DNA of 64,000 bases from Flammeovirgaceae bacterium (GTDB lineage Bacteria > Bacteroidota > Bacteroidia > Cytophagales > Cyclobacteriaceae), in the NCBI GenBank assembly GCA_016709845.1, contig JADJMA010000012.1, forward strand, positions 58,868-122,867. Direction: 5' to 3'. The notes under the pieces are model-generated. The model saw nothing but the letters and a program-made list of their open reading frames with translations. It searched no databases and was not told the DNA's origin. Position numbers and translations under genes: made by a program. The first letter of the stretch is position 1. Every line of letters starts with the position of its first letter. Of this stretch, positions 40,166 through 50,088 are shown one piece after another.

Positions 40166-41810
40166 TTAACAAAGAACAACCGATACAGCAAGTCCTCCTT
40201 CAGAGGTTTCTTTGTATTTCGAGTTCATTTCTCTTGCCGTTAAATCCATCGCAGCAATGGTAGTGTCAAGATCCACGCGTCTTACTTCAGGATTCTCTTC
40301 ACTGGCAATGCTATAGGCAGTCCATGATTTTACTGCTCCGTAAGCGCAACGTTCAATACACGGTATTTGAACATAACCGGCCACCGGATCGCACGTCATA
40401 CCAAGATGCGCTTCGAGGGCAGATTCTGCTGCATTGGAAACTACTTTAGGATTGCTACCAAGCGCTTGTGCCACCATGGCCGCACCCATGGATGAACCAC
40501 ACCCACTTCTGCCTGACAGCCACCTTCTGCACCCGACAATGTTGCGTTGTGTTTGCAGAGATAACCAATAGCAGAGGCCGCCAATAAACCATCGCGAATA
40601 TTTTTCATGGGTACATTTAAATCCATCAACGACTTTACGATAGCCGGAATAATTCCGGCAGAGCCACCTGTTGGTGCCGTAACAATGATATGGCCACGAG
40701 CATTTTCTTCAGCCATGGCAAATCCATAAGCAGCAACTTGTGTAATGGCGCTCAACGCAGATCCTTTGGTACTATTCTTAAGGTTGTGTTGCATGATTGC
40801 CGCTTTGCTGTGAAGTTTAATAGGCCCCGGTAAAACGCCATCTACTTTAAGCCCGGTATCTACTCCGCGAACCATCACATCGATAACCTGATCGAGGAAT
40901 TCATTGATTTCTTTCTCACTCTTTCCTGAAATGGACATCTCATTCTCCAACAAAAGTTGTCCCAACGGAACCTGATCATCAATTATAAATTTTTTCAGAT
41001 CCTTGGCATGAGAGAAAGCATACTTGGGCTTGCCTTTATCAGGTGCCTTGTATCCTTTCCATTCAATAAATCCACCACCAACAGAATAATATTCCAGCTC
41101 ATAAATTACTTCATCACCGGCCAGTAACTTCGGGGTCATAGTATTGGGGTGAGGAAAATCACCTTTCACTTCATCAAATATGATGTCTTTGAGTGTGAGG
41201 TTAAACGTAGCAGGGCCTATAGTTACTTTATAGGTTTTATCGGGTTAGCGGCAAGTCCATCCAGAAATTCCGGAGGACACTCTGCAGGAGCTTGGCCCAG
41301 CAAGCCTGCAAGCGAAGCTCGATCTGTTCCATGACCTTTACCGGTTTGACTTAAACTTCCATACAGATGAACTTTCAGACCAGTGGCACGCTGAAGTTGA
41401 TCGGATGGGAGTTTGGAAATCCGTTGGAAGAAATCATAAGTAATCCGCATCGGCCCCATGGTATGAGAACTGGATGGACCAGGCCCCATTTTGTAGAACT
41501 CATCAAGCACAGTTATGATATTGCCTTTTGATCTCTTAACCACATCTAAATCAGGAGACATATTAAGTTTTAGCGAGTCGATTTTTTCTGCAGCATTTGC
41601 TGCCACTGTAGTCTTTGGGGATTCGCCTGTACCACAACCCACCATAAAAGCTCCTGCCGAAGCGGCAAGGAGTGAACTACCAAATTCGCGTCTCGAAAGG
41701 ACATTGGATTTTGTAATAGGCACAGCCGTATCACATGTGTTGCATGCCTTTGTAGCACAGCTTGAACATCCACTCAATTTCGTGTCAATTAAATTTGAAT
41801 CGAATTCCAT
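40166..41810 (-). CDS. sdaA: L-serine ammonia-lyase (iron-sulfur type) with Tat signal and lipobox (two frameshifts)
   Basis: Iron-sulfur L-serine dehydratase making pyruvate and ammonia from serine. The beta and alpha parts are fused in one chain of about 548 residues. Domain marks: GPSSSHTMGPMR, APTGGSAGIIPAI, GAEGGCQAEVGV, MTCDPVAG, IPCIERC. The chain ends in a Cys (GGLAVSVVLC), as in enzymes whose C-terminal Cys is bound to the cluster. Unusual: residues 39-43 are SRREF, a twin-arginine motif, followed by a hydrophobic run to Cys59 in a lipobox-like MVGC. Before it lies CxxC-x4-CxxC (residues 15-26). This predicts export of the folded Fe-S enzyme. Breaks near 41205 (C run) and near 40470. 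Confidence 0.9.
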
Positions 41811-41821
41811 AGGATTAAGGT

Positions 41822-43039
41822 TTAGTTTCTGTAAAATACTTGCGAGAAATTATACTTAAATGAGAATTGAACTTTGGTAATAGAAGTACTCCAGCCATCA
41901 TTATAATTGTTGCGATCCCCATATTGAATTTCAGCACCCATCATGGCATTTTTAACCGGGTAATACATCAGGTTGCCAACAATGTATTGGCCTGACTTGA
42001 AAGCATCATTGGTTTGCCCATCGGAGTTTGTAATATTAACAGAGGAGTAACCAATGGCAGTAGTAAATTTGTCGTTCCATTTATGATCAACAAAAGCGGT
42101 AATTCCAAGAATAGGTAAGGCTACACCTTTAACAGGTGAAGTAACATTGCCAGGGTTATTTTTAATACCAACATCAACTGGTGCATCGTTAAAGTAGTTT
42201 TGAATTCCTTCGCCATACACAACGGCTCCTCTGAATACATCACCTTTTCCAAATTTCAAATTAGTACTTAAGTTAAGTCCCCAACCGAGTGCGCTTCCAG
42301 AAAGATCATAGACATCGTTGTTCTGATCTTCCCACTTGATGCTTCGCGCAATACCAGCGAGTTCTACATAACCGAAGCTTCCGGCCTTCCGATATTCAAA
42401 TGACAAATCGGGCAGCGCAAATCGTGGTTTCACACCCGCTAATTCAATACGGTTTGCATACGTACCCTGATCGGCACTGGCACCTGGTCTTTCTAACGCA
42501 AAGGTTAAGCGGGTGTCACCCTGAATAGGCATGTAACGGAATTGAACGTTCCGGAAGAAAGCCATTCCATTGGGCCCCCAATATTCAACCGTATTAGGAA
42601 ACACATCGATATCCATAAATGGGCTCCAATACTGCCCCGCACCGAATTTGCCTAACTCGGCATAGGCATGACGTAAACGAATTGTTGTTTGGCCGGCATC
42701 TACACCGGTTCCAAACATTTCAAATTCAAATTGAGTCTTCAATTCACCGAGTGGAGTTTCAAAGTAGTTTTTAAATCCGAGCCGAGTCTGACGAACCGAA
42801 AAATAAAAATTACCATCTGTTCCATATTGATTTTTATAAGCAGGTAACTTGGTAGGTCGCACAACATCGAACCAATCGTTTTGAATCTGGTTGAAATTGT
42901 ATCCGGCATCCATCATGATGAACCCATATATTTCCATTGATTTAGGTTTCTCTTCATCTTGCGCCTGAAGCTGACCTACCAACGAGAACGTCAGGGCCAT
43001 AACGATTAACACTCGGACTTTCATTGATAAATATTTCAT
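41822..43039 (-). CDS. DcaP-like trimeric porin
   Basis: 405 residues with a signal (FSLVGQLQAQ). The N-terminal YGFIMMDAGYNFNQIQNDW and the run FGTGVDAGQTTIRLRHAYAE match the DcaP family. Known members form trimeric channels that pass dicarboxylates. The position fits: 11 bases upstream of sdaA and 28 bases downstream of aspA. It would let aspartate, asparagine or fumarate cross the outer membrane. Confidence 0.8.
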   Translation of the reverse strand: MKYLSMKVRVLIVMALTFSLVGQLQAQDEEKPKSMEIYGFIMMDAGYNFNQIQNDWFDVVRPTKLPAYKNQYGTDGNFYFSVRQTRLGFKNYFETPLGELKTQFEFEMFGTGVDAGQTTIRLRHAYAELGKFGAGQYWSPFMDIDVFPNTVEYWGPNGMAFFRNVQFRYMPIQGDTRLTFALERPGASADQGTYANRIELAGVKPRFALPDLSFEYRKAGSFGYVELAGIARSIKWEDQNNDVYDLSGSALGWGLNLSTNLKFGKGDVFRGAVVYGEGIQNYFNDAPVDVGIKNNPGNVTSPVKGVALPILGITAFVDHKWNDKFTTAIGYSSVNITNSDGQTNDAFKSGQYIVGNLMYYPVKNAMMGAEIQYGDRNNYNDGWSTSITKVQFSFKYNFSQVFYRN

Positions 43040-43067
43040 ATTGCTTTTTGTTTTGAGTTTTAGATTA

Positions 43068-44551
43068 TTATTTCTGACCCGTCATGGTTGCGGGATCTAA
43101 TAGCTTTTTAATCTGATCTTCCGTTAGCAATTTCTTCTCGCGGATAAGTTCAAGGATTCCCTTACCACTTTGAAGCGCTTCTTTTGCTAATTCAGTTGTT
43201 TTCTCATATCCAAGTACCGGATTGAGCGCGGTAACAATTCCTATGCTGCGTTCAATGTTTCTTTTTGAACATCCTCATTCACGGTAATTCCGTCAATGCA
43301 CTTTGTGCGGAAAAGTGGTAACGATTTGTATAACAAACCTTGTGACTCAAACATGGCAATGGCTTCAACCGGCTCAAAGGCATTAAGTTGAAGAAGTCCG
43401 GAATGCGCTGCCAGCGTTACGGTCAGGTCATTTCCAATTACTTTGAAACAGATTTCATTCATCAACTCAGGCATCACAGGGTTCACTTTGCCCGGCATGA
43501 TGGAAGAACCTGGCTGCAATGCCGGAAGATTGATTTCAAAAATTCCAGTGCGTGGACCTGATGCCAGAAAAATTAAATCACTGCTGATTTTTGATAACGC
43601 AATGGCATAACTTTTTTAATGCAGAGAGTACACGACAAACCCTTGCTGGCTACTTGTAGCTGCGATCAGGTCTTTACTCATCACGATAGGTTTGCCCGTG
43701 ATCTTGGCTAAATGCACAGCACATTTCTCTGCATATCCGGGTGAAGCCGTAATGCCCGTACCTATGGCGGTTGCACCCATGTTTTGTTCATACAGGAAAG
43801 TTTCTGCTCTCTTCAGCGCAGCGATTTCAGCATCAAGCTGATTACCAAACGCATGAAACTCCTGGCCCACTGTCATCGGTACAGCATCTTGTCCTTCCGT
43901 ACGGCCCATCTTAACGATGTTCTTAAACTCTTCGCCTTTCTTGTGAAACGATTGAGAAAGTGCCTCGGCTTCTTTGACTAATTTTTCGTTATGGAGAATC
44001 AACGCAACTTTAATAGCAGTAGGATAAACATCGTTGGTCGACTGACCCATGTTCAAATCGTCATGGGGTTCGATAAATTGATACTCACCTTTTTTATGCC
44101 CACTCATCTCCAAGGCGATGTTGGCCAGCACTTCGCATGAATTCATGTTGGCAGAAGTACCTGCGCCACCTTGATAAAGGTCGACAACAAATTGATCGTG
44201 ATATTTTCCATCCATTACTGCAAGGCAAGCTTTTTCGATGGCAGCCAGTTTCTCTTTACTTAGCCGGCCATCCTCTGCATTAGCACGGGCAGCAGCCAAT
44301 TTCACAATGGCATATGCTTTCACATAGTCGGGATAGAAATTCGTTTTCATTCCACTCACCTGAAAATTTTCTAATGCACGGGCAGTCTGTACTCCGTAAT
44401 AAGCTTCAAAAGGAATTTGCTTTTCACCCAATAAATCCTTTTCAGTGCGCGTTTTTGGTGCCTGCTCAACAGGCTTCTTTTGTGCTTGTGCATATTGAAA
44501 ACCAATAAGCATCAGCAGCGAAAGTAGTGCAATATATTTTATCTTGTTCAT
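43068..44551 (-). CDS. aspA: Aspartate ammonia-lyase with N-terminal Sec signal (about three frameshifts)
   Basis: Member of the fumarase/aspartase family, predicted to split aspartate to fumarate and ammonia. Evidence: RTEKDLLGEKQIPFEAYYGVQTARALENF is the AspA N-terminus; NMNSCEVLANIALE; GRTEGQDAVPMTVGQEFHAF; and the catalytic loop signature SSIMPGKVNPVMPE (GSSxMPxKxN). Ahead of this is a clean Sec signal (about residues 1-23, ending YAQAQ) that cytoplasmic aspartases lack. Breaks are near 43610, 43525 and 43250; the restored chain ends at 43068 (~490 residues). Fumarase is less likely given the flanking asparaginase. Confidence 0.85.
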
Positions 44552-44569
44552 CTTTAATTAGTTTAAGTC

Positions 44570-44630
44570 TCGTTGATAGTTGGTCGTTATTTGAAACTCT
44601 TAATGACCAACAACGAACAACCATCAACGA
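44570..44630 (-). repeat. Inverted repeat with alternative pairing between ansB and aspA
   Basis: Arms TCGTTGATAGTTGGTCGTT (44570-44588) and AACGAACAACCATCAACGA (44612-44630) pair at 17 of 19 positions. Part of the left arm (GTTGGTCGTTA) can instead pair with TAATGACCAAC (44601-44613) at 10 of 11. The right arm abuts the ansB stop at 44631. This may be a REP-like element or a cis-acting mRNA structure. Confidence 0.65.
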
Positions 44631-45696
44631 TTAATACGTAAAGAAAATTTCCTGAAGTTGCTTCTTATCTTTTGTTCTGGTAAGGGCAAGCATTAATAAT
44701 ACTCTCGCTTTCTGAGGAGTAAGGTCATCCGAAACGATAGTCCCCAATTCGTCATCATTAACTTCATCATGAAGCACGACTCTTCCTGAAGGAGCACGGC
44801 TCGCACGGCAAACAATAATGCCTGCTGCCACAGCTTTTTCACGGCATCCATATACGCTTTGTTCATGTTACCATTTCCAACACCAGCAATAACGATTCCG
44901 GCAACTTTTTGGCGATCAACATGTCGATCATATCAGCAGGTGCATCTGCGTACATGTACACAATATCCACTCTTGGTAATTTTGTATCGGCTTTTAACTC
45001 AATTGGTTTTTTAGGATCCCGTTCGCGATCAGAAGAAGAATAATATTCTACCCGACCATCGTAAGCCTGGCCAACTGCACCTGTATTGGGCGATCCAAAA
45101 GCATTTGTTTTTGTTGTGCTCATCTTCATTACTTCCCTCGCATCATAAATACCTTCGTTGAAACTAACCAATACACCTCTGCCTTTGGTCTTAGGATTAA
45201 TCGCTACGGTGATGGCATCATACAAATTTTTTGGACCGTCTGCACTAATAGCAGTTGCCGGACGCATTGAACCAGTAAGTACAACTGGTTTGTCGGAAGG
45301 AATAACCAGATCAAGAAAAATAAGCAGTTTCTTCCTGCGTATCGGTACCGTGTGTTACCACAATAGCATCGGCTTCGTTCTTAGCAAAAATTTCATTGGC
45401 ACGAATAGCCAGTTTTTCCAGATCTCAATGGTCATATCCTGACTGCCCACTGATGCTATCTGCTCTCCGGTGATACTGGCAATTTTCTTTACAGAAGGTA
45501 TCGATCCGATCAAATCGTCAATAGGAATTTTTCCAGCTGTATAGCCAGCCCGGTCTGCAGAGGCTCCTGCTCCGGCAATGGTTCCACCGGTTGCTAAAAT
45601 GATTACCCTTGGCAAGGGCTGATTCTGAGCCTGAACTTGTATAGTCAAGATCAGTAATGTTAAAATTGAGAGTAGCTTTTTCATGTTTATTTTCAT
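44631..45696 (-). CDS. ansB: Type II L-asparaginase, exported (two frameshifts)
   Basis: Converts asparagine to aspartate and ammonia. The signal peptide is LLILTIQVQAQ (residues ~5-24). The first catalytic loop is ILATGGTIAGAG and the second HGTDTQEETA, encoded at about 45315-45365 in another frame. The central NPKTKGRGVLVSFNEGIYDAREV is the family block. Breaks lie near 45330 and 44845; restored length is ~350. It lies 57 bases downstream of the C4-dicarboxylate carrier and feeds aspartate to the next enzyme. Confidence 0.9.
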
Positions 45697-45753
45697 TTAA
45701 GTTTACGGGTGTTTATTATTTATTTAACGTTTTCATAAGGATCACAATAGAAA

Positions 45754-47106
45754 TTACAGAATTAATTTTTGCAATACCAAACCCGCCACGACTGATGTCA
45801 CTGTTGTGACGATACCTGGCAGCATAAAGCTGTGGTTCAACACATACTTACCAATTCTTGTTGTTCCGGTTCGGTCAAACTGAATGGCTGTTAACAAGGT
45901 TGGGTAGCCGGGTATAAAGAAGTGACCATTGCAGGCCGGAAAAATTCCTATTAAATAAGCAGGCGGCAAACCAAGGGAAAGCCCTAAGGGCATCAATGCT
46001 TTGGCGGTTGAAGCCTGACTGTACAACAGCATACTCAGCATGAATAGGGCGATAGCAAAAGACCAGGGATACGAGGCAACAAGTTCGCCCAATGTTTGTT
46101 GAATCGCTTCAAAGTTATTGCTCATAAACGTACTGCTCATCCACACTACGCCAAACACGGCAATGGTAGCCTGACCGGCCGATGCAAATAAACTTGCTTT
46201 CGTTACTTTGGCCGCTGTTGTATTAGCAAACAGAATAATCAAACCCGTTGCGCCCAGCATAATCATCATAATCATGGAAGGCATTAGTACGTTGCCAGCA
46301 CCATTTACCGCAAAGCCAGGACTAAATCCGGGTTCACTTCCAAATGCGGGTAACAATTCAGGAAAAGATCCTAGAATGACTACTGCCAAAACCGCCAATC
46401 CAAAAATAATTACCGACTTAATGGCTCCGGGTGCAAGTGTAATGGCTTCTGTTTTCTCAGCGCTCTCCAAGTTTTTTGCAAAGGTGGGATCTTTCATGCG
46501 TTCCTGAAATTCAGGATCTTCACTCAATTCTTTTCCACGCTTCCACACGAATAGTATTCCAACCATAACGCCAATCAATGTAGCGGGTATGGTAATCATT
46601 AAGATGTCGGCCAATTTAATTCCTGATGCACCCAACACGGTTAACATAGCTGCCGCTGCTGCGGAAACCGGACTGGCCGTGATCGCCATGTGCGCTGCGG
46701 TTACGCTCATACTCATGGCGCGCTCAGGTCTGATTCTGTTTTTGATTGCCACCTCTGCAATGATGGGCATGATGGAATACGAGATATGCGCAGTGCCTGC
46801 AAACAAAACAAACCCATAGGTTACCAGTGGGCCAAGAAAAGTAATCTGCTTTGGATTTTTTCGTAAGATTTTACCAGCCACTTCAACGAGATAGTCCATG
46901 CCACCAGCGGCTTGCAACGCTGCAGCTGCTGTCACCACACTCAATATGATAAGCATCACCTCAAGCGGAGGGTCCGCGGGTTGCAAGCCAAACCCAAACA
47001 TAAAGATGAGTAGGCCAATCATGCCCATAACACCGAGCCCGATGCCAGACATGCGCGCACCAATGAAAATACAGATCAGCAGAATAGCCAGTTGTAAAAC
47101 AATCAT
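45754..47106 (-). CDS. DcuA/DcuB-type anaerobic C4-dicarboxylate transporter
   Basis: 450 residues with about 12 membrane helices. Family blocks: ICIFIGARMSGIGLG, ILRKNPKQITFLGPLVTYG, ITASPVSAAAAAM, LLYSQASTAKALMP, and IQFDRTGTTRIGKYV. Dcu carriers exchange fumarate, aspartate or malate for succinate. The sequence has features of both DcuA and DcuB, so I leave the symbol open. It is the first gene of the run, so its promoter should drive ansB and aspA as well. A role in taking up the fumarate made by exported aspartase is likely. Confidence 0.9.
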   Translation of the reverse strand: MIVLQLAILLICIFIGARMSGIGLGVMGMIGLLIFMFGFGLQPADPPLEVMLIILSVVTAAAALQAAGGMDYLVEVAGKILRKNPKQITFLGPLVTYGFVLFAGTAHISYSIMPIIAEVAIKNRIRPERAMSMSVTAAHMAITASPVSAAAAAMLTVLGASGIKLADILMITIPATLIGVMVGILFVWKRGKELSEDPEFQERMKDPTFAKNLESAEKTEAITLAPGAIKSVIIFGLAVLAVVILGSFPELLPAFGSEPGFSPGFAVNGAGNVLMPSMIMMIMLGATGLIILFANTTAAKVTKASLFASAGQATIAVFGVVWMSSTFMSNNFEAIQQTLGELVASYPWSFAIALFMLSMLLYSQASTAKALMPLGLSLGLPPAYLIGIFPACNGHFFIPGYPTLLTAIQFDRTGTTRIGKYVLNHSFMLPGIVTTVTSVVAGLVLQKLIL

Positions 47107-47207
47107 ATTTTAAATATTACAGATGTACCCATAAAAATTCTACAACTAATATAAGTGAGTAGGATAATTATTAAAATGAGGAATGTCATAAACAAAAGAG
47201 ACATCGA

Positions 47208-49343
47208 TTAACAAGTACCATTTAACACTTCTTTAATAATAATGTTTACGTGATTTTGCCATTCACCGAAGAAAGCAACACAACAATCGTGTGCATTTAC
47301 ACTATACGTGATGGGCTTAGTAAGCGGAGCTTCCGACCAGGTCACTATATCATCGGGCGAGGGCAGAAATGTGTCAATCCAGCGATGCCACTTGCAATTG
47401 ATACCATTGAATTGAACGGGTAATTCAAAGTCAAGGGATTCAGTAAAGGCATTAATCATGAAATGCATGGAAACCTGCCCACTAAGGGATTGTACAGTAA
47501 AGGCAATACTATGCGAATGAGTTGACCAATCAGGTTCGTTCAGTCTTACTCCATGCCAAGTAATAAATCCTTTGTCGAGCATTTGGCTCAGCGACATACT
47601 AAACTCTTCCTGTGACGAATCCCGTTTCAATCGGGAGTGGGTCAACAATTTTACAAATCGATGGAGCTCTTTATTTTTTTTAACGAGGCTCCAATCAAAC
47701 CAGGTCAGTTCATTATCATGACAGTAGGCGTTGTTGTTGCCAAATTGTGTGCTGCGCACTTCGTCACCCATTAAAATCATAGGGGCACCTATTGAAAATA
47801 ACGTAGCAGCAAAGAAATTTTTTATTTGCCGCTGTCTTAGTATTTCAATGGCCGGGTCATCCGTTGGGCCTTCTATACCATAATTGTAACTGTAGTTGTC
47901 ATTACACCCATCGCGGTTGCCTTCACCATTGGCTTCATTGTGTTTCGCATTGTATGAAACCAGATCGTTGAGGGTGAATCCATCATGGCAGGTGACGAAG
48001 TTGATACTTTGTTCAGGTTCGCGATTTTGTGTTCCGTACATATCCGGGCTTCCTATCATGCGAGTCACAAAAGTTCCTACGGTATCCGGATCGCCACGCA
48101 TAAATTTGCGTACATCATCTCTGAATTTTCCATTCCATTCTTTCCAACTATCGCCAATGAATGTTCCCACCTGGTATAGCCCGGCCGCATCCCAGGCTTC
48201 GGCAATTAACTTTGTTCCTGCCAACATGGGGTCAGACTCAATGTCCCACAACACGGGTGGGTTTTCGATTACATGTCCATTTTCATCGCGTGATAAGATT
48301 GAGGCAAGATCAAATCGAAATCCATCCACATGCATCTCGTGCACCCAAAAGTGTAAACTATTCATGATCATTCTGCGCACGATCGGCTGATTCGCGTTTA
48401 AGGTGTTGCCACATCCGGAATAGTTGGCGTAGTGCGATTTGTCTTCTTCCAGGGTATAATAAACACGGTTATCAATGCCGCGGAAAGAATAGGTAGGACC
48501 ACCTTCTCCACCTTCGGCTGTATGATTAAATACGACATCTAATATTATTTCAATACCGGCACGATGCAGCGCCTTTACCATATCGCGAAATTCATTCAGT
48601 GCATCCTGAGGATTACCAGTACTGCTGTAGCTGGTTTGTGGGGCAAAGAATGATATGGGACTATAGCCCCAATAATTTTTTCTACCCTCATAACTATCCT
48701 GGTTGTCAAAATAAAATACCGGTAAAAGTTCTACGGCCGTAATTCCTAAATCCACCAGATAGGGAATTTTCTCGATAAGCCCCTTATAGGTTCCGCGCAA
48801 AGCAGGCGTTACCCCGGAGTTAGGATTTTTTGTAAAACCACTTACATGCATTTCATAAATTACCGTCTGTGAGAAGGAACGTTTTGGATGTTTGTCATTT
48901 TCCCAGTCATAGTGATTCAGGTTAGTGACTACGCTTTTCATAAACGGAGAAACAGACTTTTCATCAGCGGCATTTTTAACGCGTTTGAAATCTTTTGGTG
49001 TAACAATTCCATGCGCATACGGATCTAATAAAACTTTTTCCGAATCGAAACGATGGCCCTGTTTGGGGTCATACTCTCCGCGAATGCGGTAGCCATACAG
49101 TTGCCCTTCCCGAATGCCAGTCACAAATACATGCCAGTAATGATACGTTCGGTTTACCTGGGGATCGAGGGTAATTGTTCTGGCCGGGGTGAGATCATCT
49201 ACGTTGTTAAATAACAACAAATCAACCCCATGACAATTGCGTGAGAAAATGCAAAAATTAACTCCGTCTTCATGAACGGTGGCACCTTGTGGAAAAGACT
49301 GCCCGGCTTGAAGGCCTATATTTTGTTTCGTTTTAGTTGTCAT
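47208..49343 (-). CDS. glgX: Glycogen debranching enzyme GlgX-like (GH13 with N-terminal CBM48)
   Basis: 711 residues, normal length. It hydrolyses alpha-1,6 branches of glycogen or limit dextrins. The N-terminal CBM48-like domain (about residues 10-100) is followed by the GH13 barrel with nucleophile DGFRFDLAS, acid/base LIAEAWD and third acid FVTCHDGFTL. No signal, so cytoplasmic. It is divergent from the gene at 49472, with a palindrome and a -7 element in between. Confidence 0.9.
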   Translation of the reverse strand: MTTKTKQNIGLQAGQSFPQGATVHEDGVNFCIFSRNCHGVDLLLFNNVDDLTPARTITLDPQVNRTYHYWHVFVTGIREGQLYGYRIRGEYDPKQGHRFDSEKVLLDPYAHGIVTPKDFKRVKNAADEKSVSPFMKSVVTNLNHYDWENDKHPKRSFSQTVIYEMHVSGFTKNPNSGVTPALRGTYKGLIEKIPYLVDLGITAVELLPVFYFDNQDSYEGRKNYWGYSPISFFAPQTSYSSTGNPQDALNEFRDMVKALHRAGIEIILDVVFNHTAEGGEGGPTYSFRGIDNRVYYTLEEDKSHYANYSGCGNTLNANQPIVRRMIMNSLHFWVHEMHVDGFRFDLASILSRDENGHVIENPPVLWDIESDPMLAGTKLIAEAWDAAGLYQVGTFIGDSWKEWNGKFRDDVRKFMRGDPDTVGTFVTRMIGSPDMYGTQNREPEQSINFVTCHDGFTLNDLVSYNAKHNEANGEGNRDGCNDNYSYNYGIEGPTDDPAIEILRQRQIKNFFAATLFSIGAPMILMGDEVRSTQFGNNNAYCHDNELTWFDWSLVKKNKELHRFVKLLTHSRLKRDSSQEEFSMSLSQMLDKGFITWHGVRLNEPDWSTHSHSIAFTVQSLSGQVSMHFMINAFTESLDFELPVQFNGINCKWHRWIDTFLPSPDDIVTWSEAPLTKPITYSVNAHDCCVAFFGEWQNHVNIIIKEVLNGTC

Positions 49344-49377
49344 TTTTTTAATTAATCTATCGTTCCTGTTCCATAAT

Positions 49378-49399
49378 TAAAATGACAATGGTCATTTTA
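49378..49399. promoter_or_regulatory. Perfect inverted repeat, candidate operator
   Basis: Arms TAAAATGAC and GTCATTTTA with a four-base centre AATG make a 9-bp perfect dyad. It lies 35 bases before the glgX start and 30 bases upstream of the -7 element at 49429, a good place for a repressor or activator controlling both genes. Confidence 0.65.
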
Positions 49400-49428
49400 T
49401 ACTCTATAATATTAGCATATCCTTGATA

Positions 49429-49436
49429 TATATTTG
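49429..49436 (+). promoter_or_regulatory. -7 promoter element for the 49472 gene
   Basis: TATATTTG fits TAnnTTTG and lies 36 bases before the ATG at 49472. Confidence 0.55.
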
Positions 49437-49471
49437 AAACAGTAGAATTTATTCAGTTAAATAAACATAAT

Positions 49472-50044
49472 ATGACTCCTTTCTTAACGTCACTTAATAA
49501 GTACCTCGGAATATTCGAAGACCAGGAAATGATTTTTATAAATGATAATCGGAATGTTGAATTATTTGCCAAGACTCCTACTAATAAAACGGAGGACGAT
49601 ATCCGTATGAAGATAAGTGCGCTTAGTGATGAGTTGGAGATTAAGCAACTACCCAGTCATAATTTAGTGGTGGAGCATATTTTGAAACTAAACATTGACG
49701 ATCGTTTGAATAAGGATGATCTCACCCTTGTCGATGATATTGCTAATCTGGAAATTAACGGGGTTAATCATCATCTGCTTCACTTTGCTTCACTATACTG
49801 TTGCTTGCACAAGCCGGATGTATTTCCAATTTACAGCGATCAGAATCATAACTTTTATCAGAAGTATATAAAGTTTTTCAATCTTTCTCTCGATCCTGAC
49901 AAGCTTACCGATTACAAGGTGTTTGCAGCAGCGCTCAATGATCTTGTAAAACGAGCTGATTTAAAAGGGAAAATGAATTATATTCACCTGCGCAAATTTG
50001 GTTGGTTGTATGCTGATCATGTGCTGAAAGAATCGGGTATATGA
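49472..50044 (+). CDS. Hypothetical protein, 190 aa
   Basis: Cytoplasmic, no signal or membrane segment. Mostly helical, with NHHLLHFASLYCCLHKPDVFPIY in the middle and DYKVFAAALNDLVKRA near the C-terminus. I do not recognise a family. It is divergent from glgX across the dyad at 49378-49399 and lies 44 bases upstream of the LOG-family gene, so it may belong to the same stress or sugar regulon. Confidence 0.65.
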   Translation: MTPFLTSLNKYLGIFEDQEMIFINDNRNVELFAKTPTNKTEDDIRMKISALSDELEIKQLPSHNLVVEHILKLNIDDRLNKDDLTLVDDIANLEINGVNHHLLHFASLYCCLHKPDVFPIYSDQNHNFYQKYIKFFNLSLDPDKLTDYKVFAAALNDLVKRADLKGKMNYIHLRKFGWLYADHVLKESGI

Positions 50045-50088
50045 TGAAGTAAGCAGCTTGTAAATCACACTAAAATTTTTTGTGTCTT

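Noticed and set aside
47896..48390. 164-codon open frame antisense to the GlgX-like gene
   Set aside because: It lies fully inside a gene with clear GH13 motifs on the other strand and has no family features.
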